Assembly (NCBI GenBank): GCA_046538375.1
Contig: JBKHJA010000045.1
Span: forward strand, 1 to 20,688
Origin: JBKHJA01 sp046538375
GTDB lineage: Bacteria > Acidobacteriota > Aminicenantia > Aminicenantales > Aminicenantaceae
Direction of reading: 5' to 3'
DNA: 20,688 nt
The translations under genes and the position numbers were made by a program. Shown here in pieces: positions 7,483-14,867 of this stretch; position 1 is the stretch's first letter; the number at the start of each line of letters is the position of its first letter. The notes beneath the pieces were generated by a model. The model did no database searches. It worked only from the letters and a program-made list of their open reading frames with translations, and was not told where the DNA came from.

Positions 7483-7511
7483 ATTATAAACAAATCAAAA
7501 ATCATATTCCA
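7483..7511 (-). promoter_or_regulatory. Possible internal promoter before mvhD
   Basis: On the minus strand a perfect TATAAT (7488-7483) follows a weak -35 TGGAAT (7511-7506) with 17-bp spacing, in the only sizeable gap of the operon. It would start transcription about 50 bases before mvhD and could give extra hydrogenase/maturation expression. The -35 matches the consensus at only three positions, so this is tentative. Confidence 0.35.
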
Positions 7512-7518
7512 GAAAATT

Positions 7519-9291
7519 CTACTCGATAAATATTCCCTCAATTTCAGCAAAGATTTGGGCATCCCGGAAATGCTTCTGCTGGGAGGCAGCAGATGGACAT
7601 GCAGAGACACAAGTCCCGCATCCTTTGCAGAGAGCATCCTCGATGACAGAGACGCCTTTCTCTTTGTCATAGGTGATGGCGGTGAAGGGACAGAGTCCCA
7701 CGCAGAGCTGGCAGCCTGAGCAGAGTTCTTCGTCTATCACTGCGGTGATTGGTTCCAGTTCAAACATTCCCTTGTCCGCCAAAGCCAGGGCTTCAGAAGC
7801 TGCTGCTCCAGCCTGAGCCACGGTGTCGGGAATGTCTTTGGGGGACTGGCAGGCTCCGGCCAGGAATACGCCGTCAGAAAAGGTGGATACAGGAGCCAGC
7901 TTGGGATGTCTCTCCAGGAAAAAAGCGTCTTGGCTGCAGGAAATGTTGAAGATTCTAGCGATTTTATTCTGGTCGATTCCAGGTTCAAGACCTGTAGCCA
8001 GGACAGCCATATCCACAGGAATACGCCGCACCGTGCCTATCAGAGTATCTTCCACCCGGATGATGAGTTTCCCTTCTTCTTCTTCGGTTATCGGCATGTC
8101 AGTGATTTCTGAGACTCGGCCTCTTATAAACTTGGTCCCTTCTTCCAACAGGCGGTGGTAAAATTCTTCATAACCTTTTCCAAAACATCTCATGTCGATG
8201 TAAAAATCGTAGATATCCGCATCTGTTTTTTCCTTGATCAGGTGAGCAAATTTCAACGAGTACATGCAGCAGACCCGGGAGCAGTATTCATTGTAATTTT
8301 CATCACGGGATCCCACACAGTGAATGATACCCACAGCTTTGGGGGCATCACCGTTGGTCAAAAGAATATTTCCTCCCGTAGGACCTGAAGCATTGACCAG
8401 CCTTTCAAATTCCAGAGAGGTGATGACGTTTTGAAATCTTCCGTATCCGTAAGAAGCAATTCTCTGGGCATCAAAGGGCTTAAAGCCGGAGGCCAGGATC
8501 ACTGTCCCTGCGTCCAGTTCGATCTCTTCATCTTCCATGTCGTGGTTGATGGCCTCTTTTTCACAGACTTTTTCGCAGAGCTTGCATTCCCCGGTCTTAA
8601 AGTGAATGCAGGCCTCCTCATCGATAAACGGAACCATGGGAACAGCCTGCCGGATAGGAACCCGAACGGCCGTGGAAGGCCCCAGGTGAAGCTCATCATG
8701 AATAACTTTTCTTCCCTGCAAATCTTCTACGGTAATGGCCTCGGTGGGACAGAAGAAAGCGCAGGCTGTACAGCCTATGCAGGCTTCCGAGGGTTCGCCA
8801 AAAGGGGTGAAAACTTTTCTCTCTTCCCCTCTTTCTGAGAAGCTGATGGCGTTGGCCCCCACCACTTCCTCACAGGTGCGGACACACAGCCCACAAAGGA
8901 TGCATTTTTCTTCAGGATCAGTTATTTCGAATCTTGTCTTTTCGATTCCTAATTCTTTAGCGATTTCTTGGACTTTCTGGGCAGCAGGAGCCCTGGCCAT
9001 TAACATTTCGATGTTTAGCTTTCGGGCTTTCAGTGCTCGTTCTGAATCTGTTTCTACAGTCATTCCTTCTTGGACTTTTGTGTTACAGGATGTCACTAAC
9101 TCAGATGTTTCTCTGGTCTTTGTTTCAACCATACATATTCTGCAGGCTGCATAAGGTTCAAGAAGAGGATGATAACACAGGGTGGGAATTGTGATATCAA
9201 GTTTTTCAGCAGCTTCAAGTATAGTGGTTCCTTCCTCTACCTCAACCGGCTTATTGTTTATGGTGAGCTTGATTTTTTTCTCTTTGTTCAT
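7519..9291 (-). CDS. NuoG/HydA-like N-terminal Fe-S module fused to the C-terminal half of HdrA
   Basis: A 590-residue cytosolic electron carrier. Residues 1-95 form a [2Fe-2S] domain (C39, C50, C53, C69). The His-Cys3 cluster segment that usually follows in NuoG/HydA is absent. Two [4Fe-4S] sites follow (C130/C133/C136/C140 and C171/C174/C177/C181). From about residue 205 the protein reads as HdrA: QAVPMVPFID, an inserted ferredoxin-like site (C228/C236/C239/C243), ILASGF, the unusual HdrA Cys set (C325, C337, C341, C342), the FAD-closing segment GVFLAGACQSPKDIPD, and two C-terminal [4Fe-4S] motifs (C524-C534, C555-C565). The FAD-binding GGGIAG half of HdrA is missing here and is found in the gene at 17044-17895. 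It overlaps the nuoF-gltD gene by 41 bp and has its own GGAGGAG. It probably wires NuoEF to the Hdr/Mvh parts. Confidence 0.9.
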   Translation of the reverse strand: MNKEKKIKLTINNKPVEVEEGTTILEAAEKLDITIPTLCYHPLLEPYAACRICMVETKTRETSELVTSCNTKVQEGMTVETDSERALKARKLNIEMLMARAPAAQKVQEIAKELGIEKTRFEITDPEEKCILCGLCVRTCEEVVGANAISFSERGEERKVFTPFGEPSEACIGCTACAFFCPTEAITVEDLQGRKVIHDELHLGPSTAVRVPIRQAVPMVPFIDEEACIHFKTGECKLCEKVCEKEAINHDMEDEEIELDAGTVILASGFKPFDAQRIASYGYGRFQNVITSLEFERLVNASGPTGGNILLTNGDAPKAVGIIHCVGSRDENYNEYCSRVCCMYSLKFAHLIKEKTDADIYDFYIDMRCFGKGYEEFYHRLLEEGTKFIRGRVSEITDMPITEEEEGKLIIRVEDTLIGTVRRIPVDMAVLATGLEPGIDQNKIARIFNISCSQDAFFLERHPKLAPVSTFSDGVFLAGACQSPKDIPDTVAQAGAAASEALALADKGMFELEPITAVIDEELCSGCQLCVGLCPFTAITYDKEKGVSVIEDALCKGCGTCVSACPSAASQQKHFRDAQIFAEIEGIFIE

Positions 9292-12200
9292 TGTTCTCCT
9301 CCTTTTCTCCTTTTCTTTCTAGGTCACATCTGAGGCATCTCCTCGCCTCTTTGATGGCCATTTCTTTGGAGATGCCGTGTTCTACTTCTTTAAAACTGCC
9401 TGCTCTTTCTTGGGTAGAAAGACTCGGCATTTCCACTCTTCCTATTTCTGTCATGATTTCCTCTTCTGTTAATTCTATAGGCGGAACTTCCATAACAGGC
9501 GATAGAGGCTCGTATTTTCTCTCCACAGGTTCACCTCTCAGGTAGCTATGGATGGACTCGGCGGCAAATTTTCCAGCTTTCATTGCTTCTAAGACCGTGG
9601 CGGGACCGGAGACCACATCTCCTCCAGCAAATATTCCTGGTACATTAGTGGCCATGGTTTCAGGATCAACTTCCAGTGTTTTCCATTTGGATATTTTGAG
9701 TTTCGAATTCCCATCCAGAAATCCCAAGTCAGGCTCCTGACCGATGGCCGGGATGAGGGTGTCGATATCCATCTCAAATTCGGTTCCTTCAACAGAGACA
9801 GGTCTTCTTCTTCCTGACTCATCGAAATCTGATAGAGCCATTCTTGTGCATTTTATTCCCGTCAATTTTCCATTTTTGGATAAAACTTCAACCGGTAGGG
9901 TCAAGAAATCTATATTGATTCCTTCTTCCAGGGCAGCTTGGATATCCTCTTTGTTGGCTGGCATTTCGGGCCTGGTTCGTCTGTATAAAATGGTGACCTC
10001 AGCTCCTAAACGCCAGGCAGTGCGGGCGGCATCTATGGCCGTATTCCCCCCGCCAACAACGGCGGCCTTTTTCCCTATTTTGGCCTCTTTCTCCAGGTTA
10101 TATTTTTTCAACAGTTCGATGGGATCAATAACTCCTTCCACATCCTCACCAGGGATTCCCAATTTCAAATTGACTGGGGCACCGGTGGCGATGAATATGG
10201 CTTTGTAGCCTTTTTTGAAAATCTCATGGATAGAGATATCTTTGCCTACGCTGATATTGGTTTTGATCTCCACTCCTAGCCTTTTTATGTCTTCTATCTC
10301 AGAGTTGAGAACATCTTTTGGCAGCCGGTATTCTGGGATGCCCCAAGCCAACATTCCTCCCGCTACTGGAGCAGCTTCGAAGATTGTCACCTGATATCCA
10401 AGTTTAGCCAGCTTCCAGCTTGCCATAAGACCCGCGGGTCCGGAGCCGATTATGCCCACTTTTTCATCTTTTTTCGTTCCTGTCTTAGTGATGGGTTTGT
10501 ATCCTTTTTCCTCTCCATAGTCAGCAACAAATCGCTTTAAATCTCTTATGGCGATTGGCTCCCCTATCTCTCCGGCCCGGCATTTTACTTCACAGGGATG
10601 GTGGCAGACTCGTCCACAAACACTGGGCAGGGGATTAGCCAATCTATTGACTTCCAAAGCTTCTTTGAATTTTCCATGGGCGATTAAAGCGATATAAGAA
10701 GCAGCGTCTGTGTTTATTGGGCAGGAGTAGTGGCATGGAGAAGGAACCATCTCTTTACATTCAGCCGCAACGCATCTTTTGTACTTGATATGGGCTTCAT
10801 ACTCGTCTCTAAAATAGCGCAGAGTGGTTAATACAGGATTTGGTGCTGTGTTGCCTAAGCCGCAGAGAGCAGTGTCTTTTATGCTTCTGGCTAGATCTTC
10901 AAGAAGAGTCAAATCTTCCATCTCTGCCTGGCCTTGTTTGATTTTGGTTAAGATTTTTAACATCCGCGGTATACCCTCCCGACAGGGAGTGCATTTGCCG
11001 CAGGATTCGTCTCTGGTGAAATTAAGAAAATATCTGGCCATCTCCACCATACAGTTGTTCTCATCAGCAACCACCATGCCTCCTGAACCCATCATAGCCC
11101 CTGCCTCTGTCAAGCTTTCATAGTCCACAGGCAGATTCAAGCATTCAGAGGGCAGGGCTCCCCCTGAGGGGCCGCCGATAAGAACAGCTTTGAATTTTCT
11201 ATCGCTGTGTATCCCACCGGCAATGTCAAAGATGACTTCTCCTAGAGTGATGCCCATAGGCACTTCAACCAAACCAGCATCTTTTATTTTTCCGGCTACG
11301 GAAAATACCTTTGTTCCCTTTGAAGTTTCTGTTCCAATCTTTGAAAACCAATCTGCTCCCCAGTTGATTATGGCTGGAACATTGGCCCAAGTTTCCACAT
11401 TATTGATATTGGTAGGCTTTCCCCATAATCCTTTTTCCACTGGAAAAGGCGGTCTGGGCCTCGGTTCTCCAATCTTTCCTTCCACCGAGGCAATGAGAGC
11501 TGTTTCCTCTCCGCAGACAAACACGCCAGCTCCTTTTACCACCTCTACTTCAAAGTTAAAACCAGACCCTAGTATATCTTCTCCTAAAAGGCCGTATTCT
11601 CTTGATTGTTCAATGGCTTTCAAGCTTCTTTCTATAGCTAGGGGATATTCGCTTCTTATGTATATGTATCCTTTGTCAGCACCTATAGCATAAGCTCCGA
11701 TGGCCATCCCCTCCAGTATTGAGTGGGGATCAGCCTCCACGATGCTCCGGTCCATAAAAGCTCCTGGATCGCCCTCATCTGCATTGCACACCACAAATTT
11801 TCCGTCTCCCTCTGCAGCCCGAGCAAATTCCCATTTTAATCCTGTGGGGAATCCGCCGCCGCCTCGGCCCCGGAGTCCTGATTTTTTTATCTCCTTTATC
11901 ACTTCTTCGGGTTTCATATGAGTGAGGACCTTGGATAAAGATGCATAGCCTTCGCGGGCGATATAATCATCTATTTTTTCAGGATCAACAATTCCTTTAT
12001 TCCTTAAAGCAATGAGGATTTGTTTCTTGAAAAAGGAAATATCTGCCATTTTTGGAATTGGTTCAGCTTCTGTGGGCGGGGTGTACATGAGTTTTTTTAC
12101 CGGCCTTCCTTTGAGGAGATGTTCCTCCACCAGAAAAGGGATATCTTCTTCCTCTAATTTTTGGTAAAAAATGCCATCAGGTTGAACGATCATGATAGGT

Positions 12201-12364
12201 CCAGCAGCACAAAAACCGTTACACCCGGTCATGACTGTTAATACCTCTTTTTCTAAATTGTGTTTTTTTATCTCCCTTTCTAAAGCCTCTCTTATATGAA
12301 ATGACCTGTTAGATACACAGCCTGTTCCAGCGCATATCATTAAGTTTAGACGGTAAGGACTCAT
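9251..12364 (-). CDS. NuoF/HydB-like NAD(H)-binding flavoprotein fused to a GltD/NfnB-like FAD oxidoreductase
   Basis: 1037 residues in three parts. (1) Residues 1-95: thioredoxin-like [2Fe-2S] domain (C11, C16, C48, C52). (2) About 100-545: NuoF, with NADH/FMN motifs GRGGGGFPTG (166-175) and NADEGDPGA (194-202) and the N3-type [4Fe-4S] site C455/C458/C461 plus C501. (3) About 540-950: GltD-like, with two Fe-S sites from C544, C548, C583, C587, C591 and C595, FAD motif GSGPAG (640-645), NAD(P) motif GGGNTA (771-776) and FAD-closing GIFAGGD (910-916). Near the end CLRCD (1010-1014) matches the GltD tail. HydB is the NAD(P)-binding, bifurcation-competent subunit of trimeric hydrogenases, and NfnB is itself bifurcating, so this polypeptide carries two flavin sites. 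AGGAGG precedes the ATG. It sits 15 bp after the ferredoxin gene. Confidence 0.93.
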   Translation of the reverse strand: MSPYRLNLMICAGTGCVSNRSFHIREALEREIKKHNLEKEVLTVMTGCNGFCAAGPIMIVQPDGIFYQKLEEEDIPFLVEEHLLKGRPVKKLMYTPPTEAEPIPKMADISFFKKQILIALRNKGIVDPEKIDDYIAREGYASLSKVLTHMKPEEVIKEIKKSGLRGRGGGGFPTGLKWEFARAAEGDGKFVVCNADEGDPGAFMDRSIVEADPHSILEGMAIGAYAIGADKGYIYIRSEYPLAIERSLKAIEQSREYGLLGEDILGSGFNFEVEVVKGAGVFVCGEETALIASVEGKIGEPRPRPPFPVEKGLWGKPTNINNVETWANVPAIINWGADWFSKIGTETSKGTKVFSVAGKIKDAGLVEVPMGITLGEVIFDIAGGIHSDRKFKAVLIGGPSGGALPSECLNLPVDYESLTEAGAMMGSGGMVVADENNCMVEMARYFLNFTRDESCGKCTPCREGIPRMLKILTKIKQGQAEMEDLTLLEDLARSIKDTALCGLGNTAPNPVLTTLRYFRDEYEAHIKYKRCVAAECKEMVPSPCHYSCPINTDAASYIALIAHGKFKEALEVNRLANPLPSVCGRVCHHPCEVKCRAGEIGEPIAIRDLKRFVADYGEEKGYKPITKTGTKKDEKVGIIGSGPAGLMASWKLAKLGYQVTIFEAAPVAGGMLAWGIPEYRLPKDVLNSEIEDIKRLGVEIKTNISVGKDISIHEIFKKGYKAIFIATGAPVNLKLGIPGEDVEGVIDPIELLKKYNLEKEAKIGKKAAVVGGGNTAIDAARTAWRLGAEVTILYRRTRPEMPANKEDIQAALEEGINIDFLTLPVEVLSKNGKLTGIKCTRMALSDFDESGRRRPVSVEGTEFEMDIDTLIPAIGQEPDLGFLDGNSKLKISKWKTLEVDPETMATNVPGIFAGGDVVSGPATVLEAMKAGKFAAESIHSYLRGEPVERKYEPLSPVMEVPPIELTEEEIMTEIGRVEMPSLSTQERAGSFKEVEHGISKEMAIKEARRCLRCDLERKGEKEENNEQREKNQAHHKQ

Positions 12365-12379
12365 TTTATTTCCTCCTAA

Positions 12380-12766
12380 TTATGAAGTTTTTTCGCTTCC
12401 ATAGGCTAGTGCATAGTCTGTGACGATTTCTCCTCCCAGCACATGATCATCGAATATTTTTTTGATTTTTTCACCGTTGAGGTCTACATACTTTACAGGA
12501 GCTTTTCCCACCAGTTCCACTGTGGCCATAGGTTCTCTGCTGCATAATCCAGCACACCCGGAGGTGGAAACAAGAATATCCTTCGCTTCTCTTTTCTCCA
12601 CTTCTTCAAGAAGAGAATCCATCACTTTTCGTGCTCCTGCGGCAATGCCACATGTCCCCATATGCACGGTTATTTTTGCTTTATATGGACCGCCCTCTCG
12701 CAAAATGACCGTTTTTTTTGCCTCTTCCCTCTTTTTTTCTAAATCTTTTACAGTTAATTTCGTCAT
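12380..12766 (-). CDS. Thioredoxin-like (2Fe-2S) ferredoxin, TM1420/HydC-related
   Basis: 128-residue small electron carrier of the type found beside NuoE/HydC genes in hydrogenase operons. The core VHMGTCGIAAGAR (34-46) and SGCAGLC (69-75) align with the Cys-binding loops of NuoE. Only three Cys are present (C39, C71, C75): His35 occupies the place of the first NuoE-type Cys. The cluster could be His-ligated, or the family may use a different ligand. A Lys/Glu-rich helix precedes the domain. AAGGAGAG lies upstream of the ATG, and spacing to both neighbours is 15 bp. Probably delivers electrons within the NuoEF module. Confidence 0.85.
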   Translation of the reverse strand: MTKLTVKDLEKKREEAKKTVILREGGPYKAKITVHMGTCGIAAGARKVMDSLLEEVEKREAKDILVSTSGCAGLCSREPMATVELVGKAPVKYVDLNGEKIKKIFDDHVLGGEIVTDYALAYGSEKTS

Positions 12767-12781
12767 TTTTCTCTCCTTAGA

Positions 12782-13237
12782 TTATTTTTTGTATTCTTTC
12801 ATCAACGAGAGGAGCCTGTTCCGCGTAACTTTGCCGTGCACATCTTTATCAAAGACAACCACTGGAGCCAGGCCGCAGCATCCGGGGCAGTTGATTGTTT
12901 CCAGGGTGTACTCGAGATCTTCGGTGGTCTCTCCTGGTTTAATGTTGAGTTCTTCTCCCACTTTATCCACCAATCTTTGCCCCCCCCAGACTTGACAGGC
13001 TGTACCCATGCACACATGGATGGTGTGTTTTCCTCTGGGAGTAAGACTGAAGTCTTTGAAGAAAGTCGCCACGCTGTACAGGCGGGAAAGAGGAATATCC
13101 AGCGACGATGAAATTTCTGCTAAGACTTCCTTGGGAAGGTAATTGTAATTTTCTTGAACTTCAAGAAGGAGATTCAACAGGGCTCCTTGTTTCCCACTGT
13201 GCGTCTCTATAATTTCCACTAGCTTTTCATCTCTCAT
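12782..13237 (-). CDS. nuoE: NuoE/HydC-like [2Fe-2S] subunit
   Basis: The 24-kDa-type subunit of NADH modules and of trimeric bifurcating hydrogenases. 151 residues: an N-terminal helical bundle (YNYLPKEVLAEI) and a thioredoxin-like domain with four cluster ligands C76, C81 (CMGTAC), C117 and C121, plus an extra C120. It partners NuoF, whose gene lies two genes downstream with a ferredoxin between them. Strong Shine-Dalgarno AAAGGAGG before the ATG. It overlaps the GHKL ATPase gene by 11 bp. Normal length for HydC-type proteins. Confidence 0.95.
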   Translation of the reverse strand: MRDEKLVEIIETHSGKQGALLNLLLEVQENYNYLPKEVLAEISSSLDIPLSRLYSVATFFKDFSLTPRGKHTIHVCMGTACQVWGGQRLVDKVGEELNIKPGETTEDLEYTLETINCPGCCGLAPVVVFDKDVHGKVTRNRLLSLMKEYKK

Positions 13238-13784
13238 TTTTTACCTCCTTTAATTTCTTTTGTATCTTGTTTATATCTTTCTTAAGTATTTTAATCCCTT
13301 CAAGGGAATTTATGGGTTTATCTTTTAACTGGGATTTTATTTTTCTTGTATCTAAACGGCATTTACAGCCATTTTTTTTATGGATATATATAAATTCTAT
13401 TTCAGGATTTCCCATAACAAGAGTGATGAGAGTTTGGCCAATATCTCCTAAAGGCTTCCTGTCAATATGGCTGTGCTGGAATTTAGCCTCTATTTTGGTC
13501 CCTTGCCCCTTTTTTGATTTTAGAGATAGATTCCCGTTGGCTGCTTTTGCTGATTCCAGTAAAAGCGGCAGTCCCAAGCCGAATCGGCGGGTTGTTTTGG
13601 TGCTGAAAAAAGGATCAAATACCTTATTTGTTATGGGCTGGTCCATGCCAATTCCGTTATCGCTGATCTCAATGGAGAGCAAATCCATTTTTTTATTTTC
13701 TGATATTGTTATTTCAACTTTATCGGCTTTGGCAGCCACTGAATTTTCAACGATATCTAGAATGTGTAGAGAAAGATCTTCCAT
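13227..13784 (-). CDS. GHKL-type ATP-binding protein lacking a histidine-phosphotransfer domain
   Basis: 185 residues with a HATPase fold: N-box with N14 (DIVENS), G1 DNGIGM (42-47), F-box DPFFSTK (57-63), G2 GLGLP (69-73), G3 GQGT (93-96). There is no dimerisation/phospho-acceptor His domain, no sensor and no membrane segment, so it is not a complete histidine kinase. The C-terminal 80 residues are Lys-rich and unassigned. The start at 13784 (MEDLSLHILD) is preferred because the homologous region begins there and it follows the PHP stop by 7 bases. A longer in-frame start at 13820 would overlap the PHP gene and has no better ribosome site. Proteins like this recur between hydrogenase genes of anaerobes. 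Role presumably regulatory. Confidence 0.8.
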   Translation of the reverse strand: MEDLSLHILDIVENSVAAKADKVEITISENKKMDLLSIEISDNGIGMDQPITNKVFDPFFSTKTTRRFGLGLPLLLESAKAANGNLSLKSKKGQGTKIEAKFQHSHIDRKPLGDIGQTLITLVMGNPEIEFIYIHKKNGCKCRLDTRKIKSQLKDKPINSLEGIKILKKDINKIQKKLKEVKNER

Positions 13785-13791
13785 AGCCAAA

Positions 13792-14523
13792 TCAGTGAAT
13801 AAGTTTTCTTCCATCCTCATTTTTCAAAGCTTTTTTTATTTCAGACACCGTCCCTCTTTTTAAAAGAAAATAAGTAAAAACTTTGCCGATATCATCGGGA
13901 TAATGGGCGTCAGAAAAAGAAGTGAAAGGATATTTGTTATTAAATCTTTTTTTCGCTTCTTCCAAGGTTATATAAGGAGAGATCTCTAGAGCATCTAGTT
14001 CTAAATTATCAGGGATAAATCCCAATTGACCCACAACACTGAAAGATTCTCTGTCTATATGGGAAGCAATGGCTATTCCATTGAAGGAGTGAATAACACC
14101 AATGATTTCTTCAAGCGGGATGGTTGTCGCTCCGATCAAAAGTTTTTTATTAAAACCCAAAACTTCATCTTTTTCATTGAGCATAACTTGCATCCCGAAG
14201 ACTTCCTCATCATTCTCTCCAGGAAGATTTTCATAAACATAATCCTGGAGTTTTAAAACTTCTTCTATTTCCTCAAAAAGGCCCAGAACATGAACTTCTT
14301 CTTGAGAAGTGACTTCCATTCCAGGCAAAATATGAATATTCATTTTTTTGGCAGCTTTTATGGTGGCTAAAGAGTTTTCAGAAGAATTATGGTCACAGAT
14401 GCCGACGATATCTATTTCTTTTTCCTTGGCTACGGCCACTATTTTTTTGGGGGACATATCCAATTCTGTACAGGGAGAGAGGCAGGTGTGAATGTGTAAG
14501 TCAGCTTTGAAAGTTCGAAACAT
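13792..14523 (-). CDS. PHP-domain metal-dependent phosphoesterase
   Basis: 243 residues with the metal ligands of the PHP superfamily: DLHIHT (H10, H12), CDHN (D44, H45), GMEV (E70), H78 (VHVLG), SHID (H155), and SDAH (D205, H207). The region 85-145 looks like an insertion relative to the shortest PHP proteins. Substrate unknown; PHP enzymes hydrolyse phosphoesters such as nucleotides or phosphorylated residues. It is located inside a cassette of ATPase, DRTGG and HydS-like proteins, so a signalling-phosphate role is a fair inference. GAGG lies 7 bases before the ATG, and only 2 bp separate it from the upstream DRTGG gene. Confidence 0.88.
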   Translation of the reverse strand: MFRTFKADLHIHTCLSPCTELDMSPKKIVAVAKEKEIDIVGICDHNSSENSLATIKAAKKMNIHILPGMEVTSQEEVHVLGLFEEIEEVLKLQDYVYENLPGENDEEVFGMQVMLNEKDEVLGFNKKLLIGATTIPLEEIIGVIHSFNGIAIASHIDRESFSVVGQLGFIPDNLELDALEISPYITLEEAKKRFNNKYPFTSFSDAHYPDDIGKVFTYFLLKRGTVSEIKKALKNEDGRKLIH

Positions 14524-14525
14524 GG

Positions 14526-14867
14526 TTAGGCCTCGGAACTTAACAGATGATATAATTTTCCTGAAATTTTGAATGATGTTTCTCCGGTGGTGAATAAAGG
14601 GACTTTTTCTTCCTGGGCTTTTTTGAGGGTATCTTCATCTGGTTTGCGGTTATTGACGATGATTATTCCTGCTAAGTCTCTTAATTTGGCCACAGCGATT
14701 ATGTTTTGATGAGTTTGTAGAGTGATCCAGAGGTTGCCTTCTTTGCTGTTAGCGATCACGTCACTGAGAAGATCGCTGGTGTAGCCACCGCTTACTTTGG
14801 CCTCCAACTCCTGTTGCGGAGTTAAAACATCAAGTTTTAATTTTTCTATGATTTCTTTTAACCTCAT
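14526..14867 (-). CDS. DRTGG-domain protein (first of two)
   Basis: 113-residue single-domain protein resembling DRTGG domains, which also occur in some phosphotransacetylase and CBS proteins. Characteristic blocks: VSGGYTSDLLSDVIA (about 25-39), a central LWITLQTHQNIIAVA, then AGIIIVNNRKPDEDTLKKA and VPLFTT. No catalytic residues are evident; the fold is thought to bind ligand or mediate regulation. It shares the layout GG-x-SDL(L/M)SDV with the protein at 16680-17042, so the two are paralogs within one operon. The start overlaps the HydS-like gene stop by 4 bp (ATGA). Confidence 0.82.
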   Translation of the reverse strand: MRLKEIIEKLKLDVLTPQQELEAKVSGGYTSDLLSDVIANSKEGNLWITLQTHQNIIAVAKLRDLAGIIIVNNRKPDEDTLKKAQEEKVPLFTTGETSFKISGKLYHLLSSEA

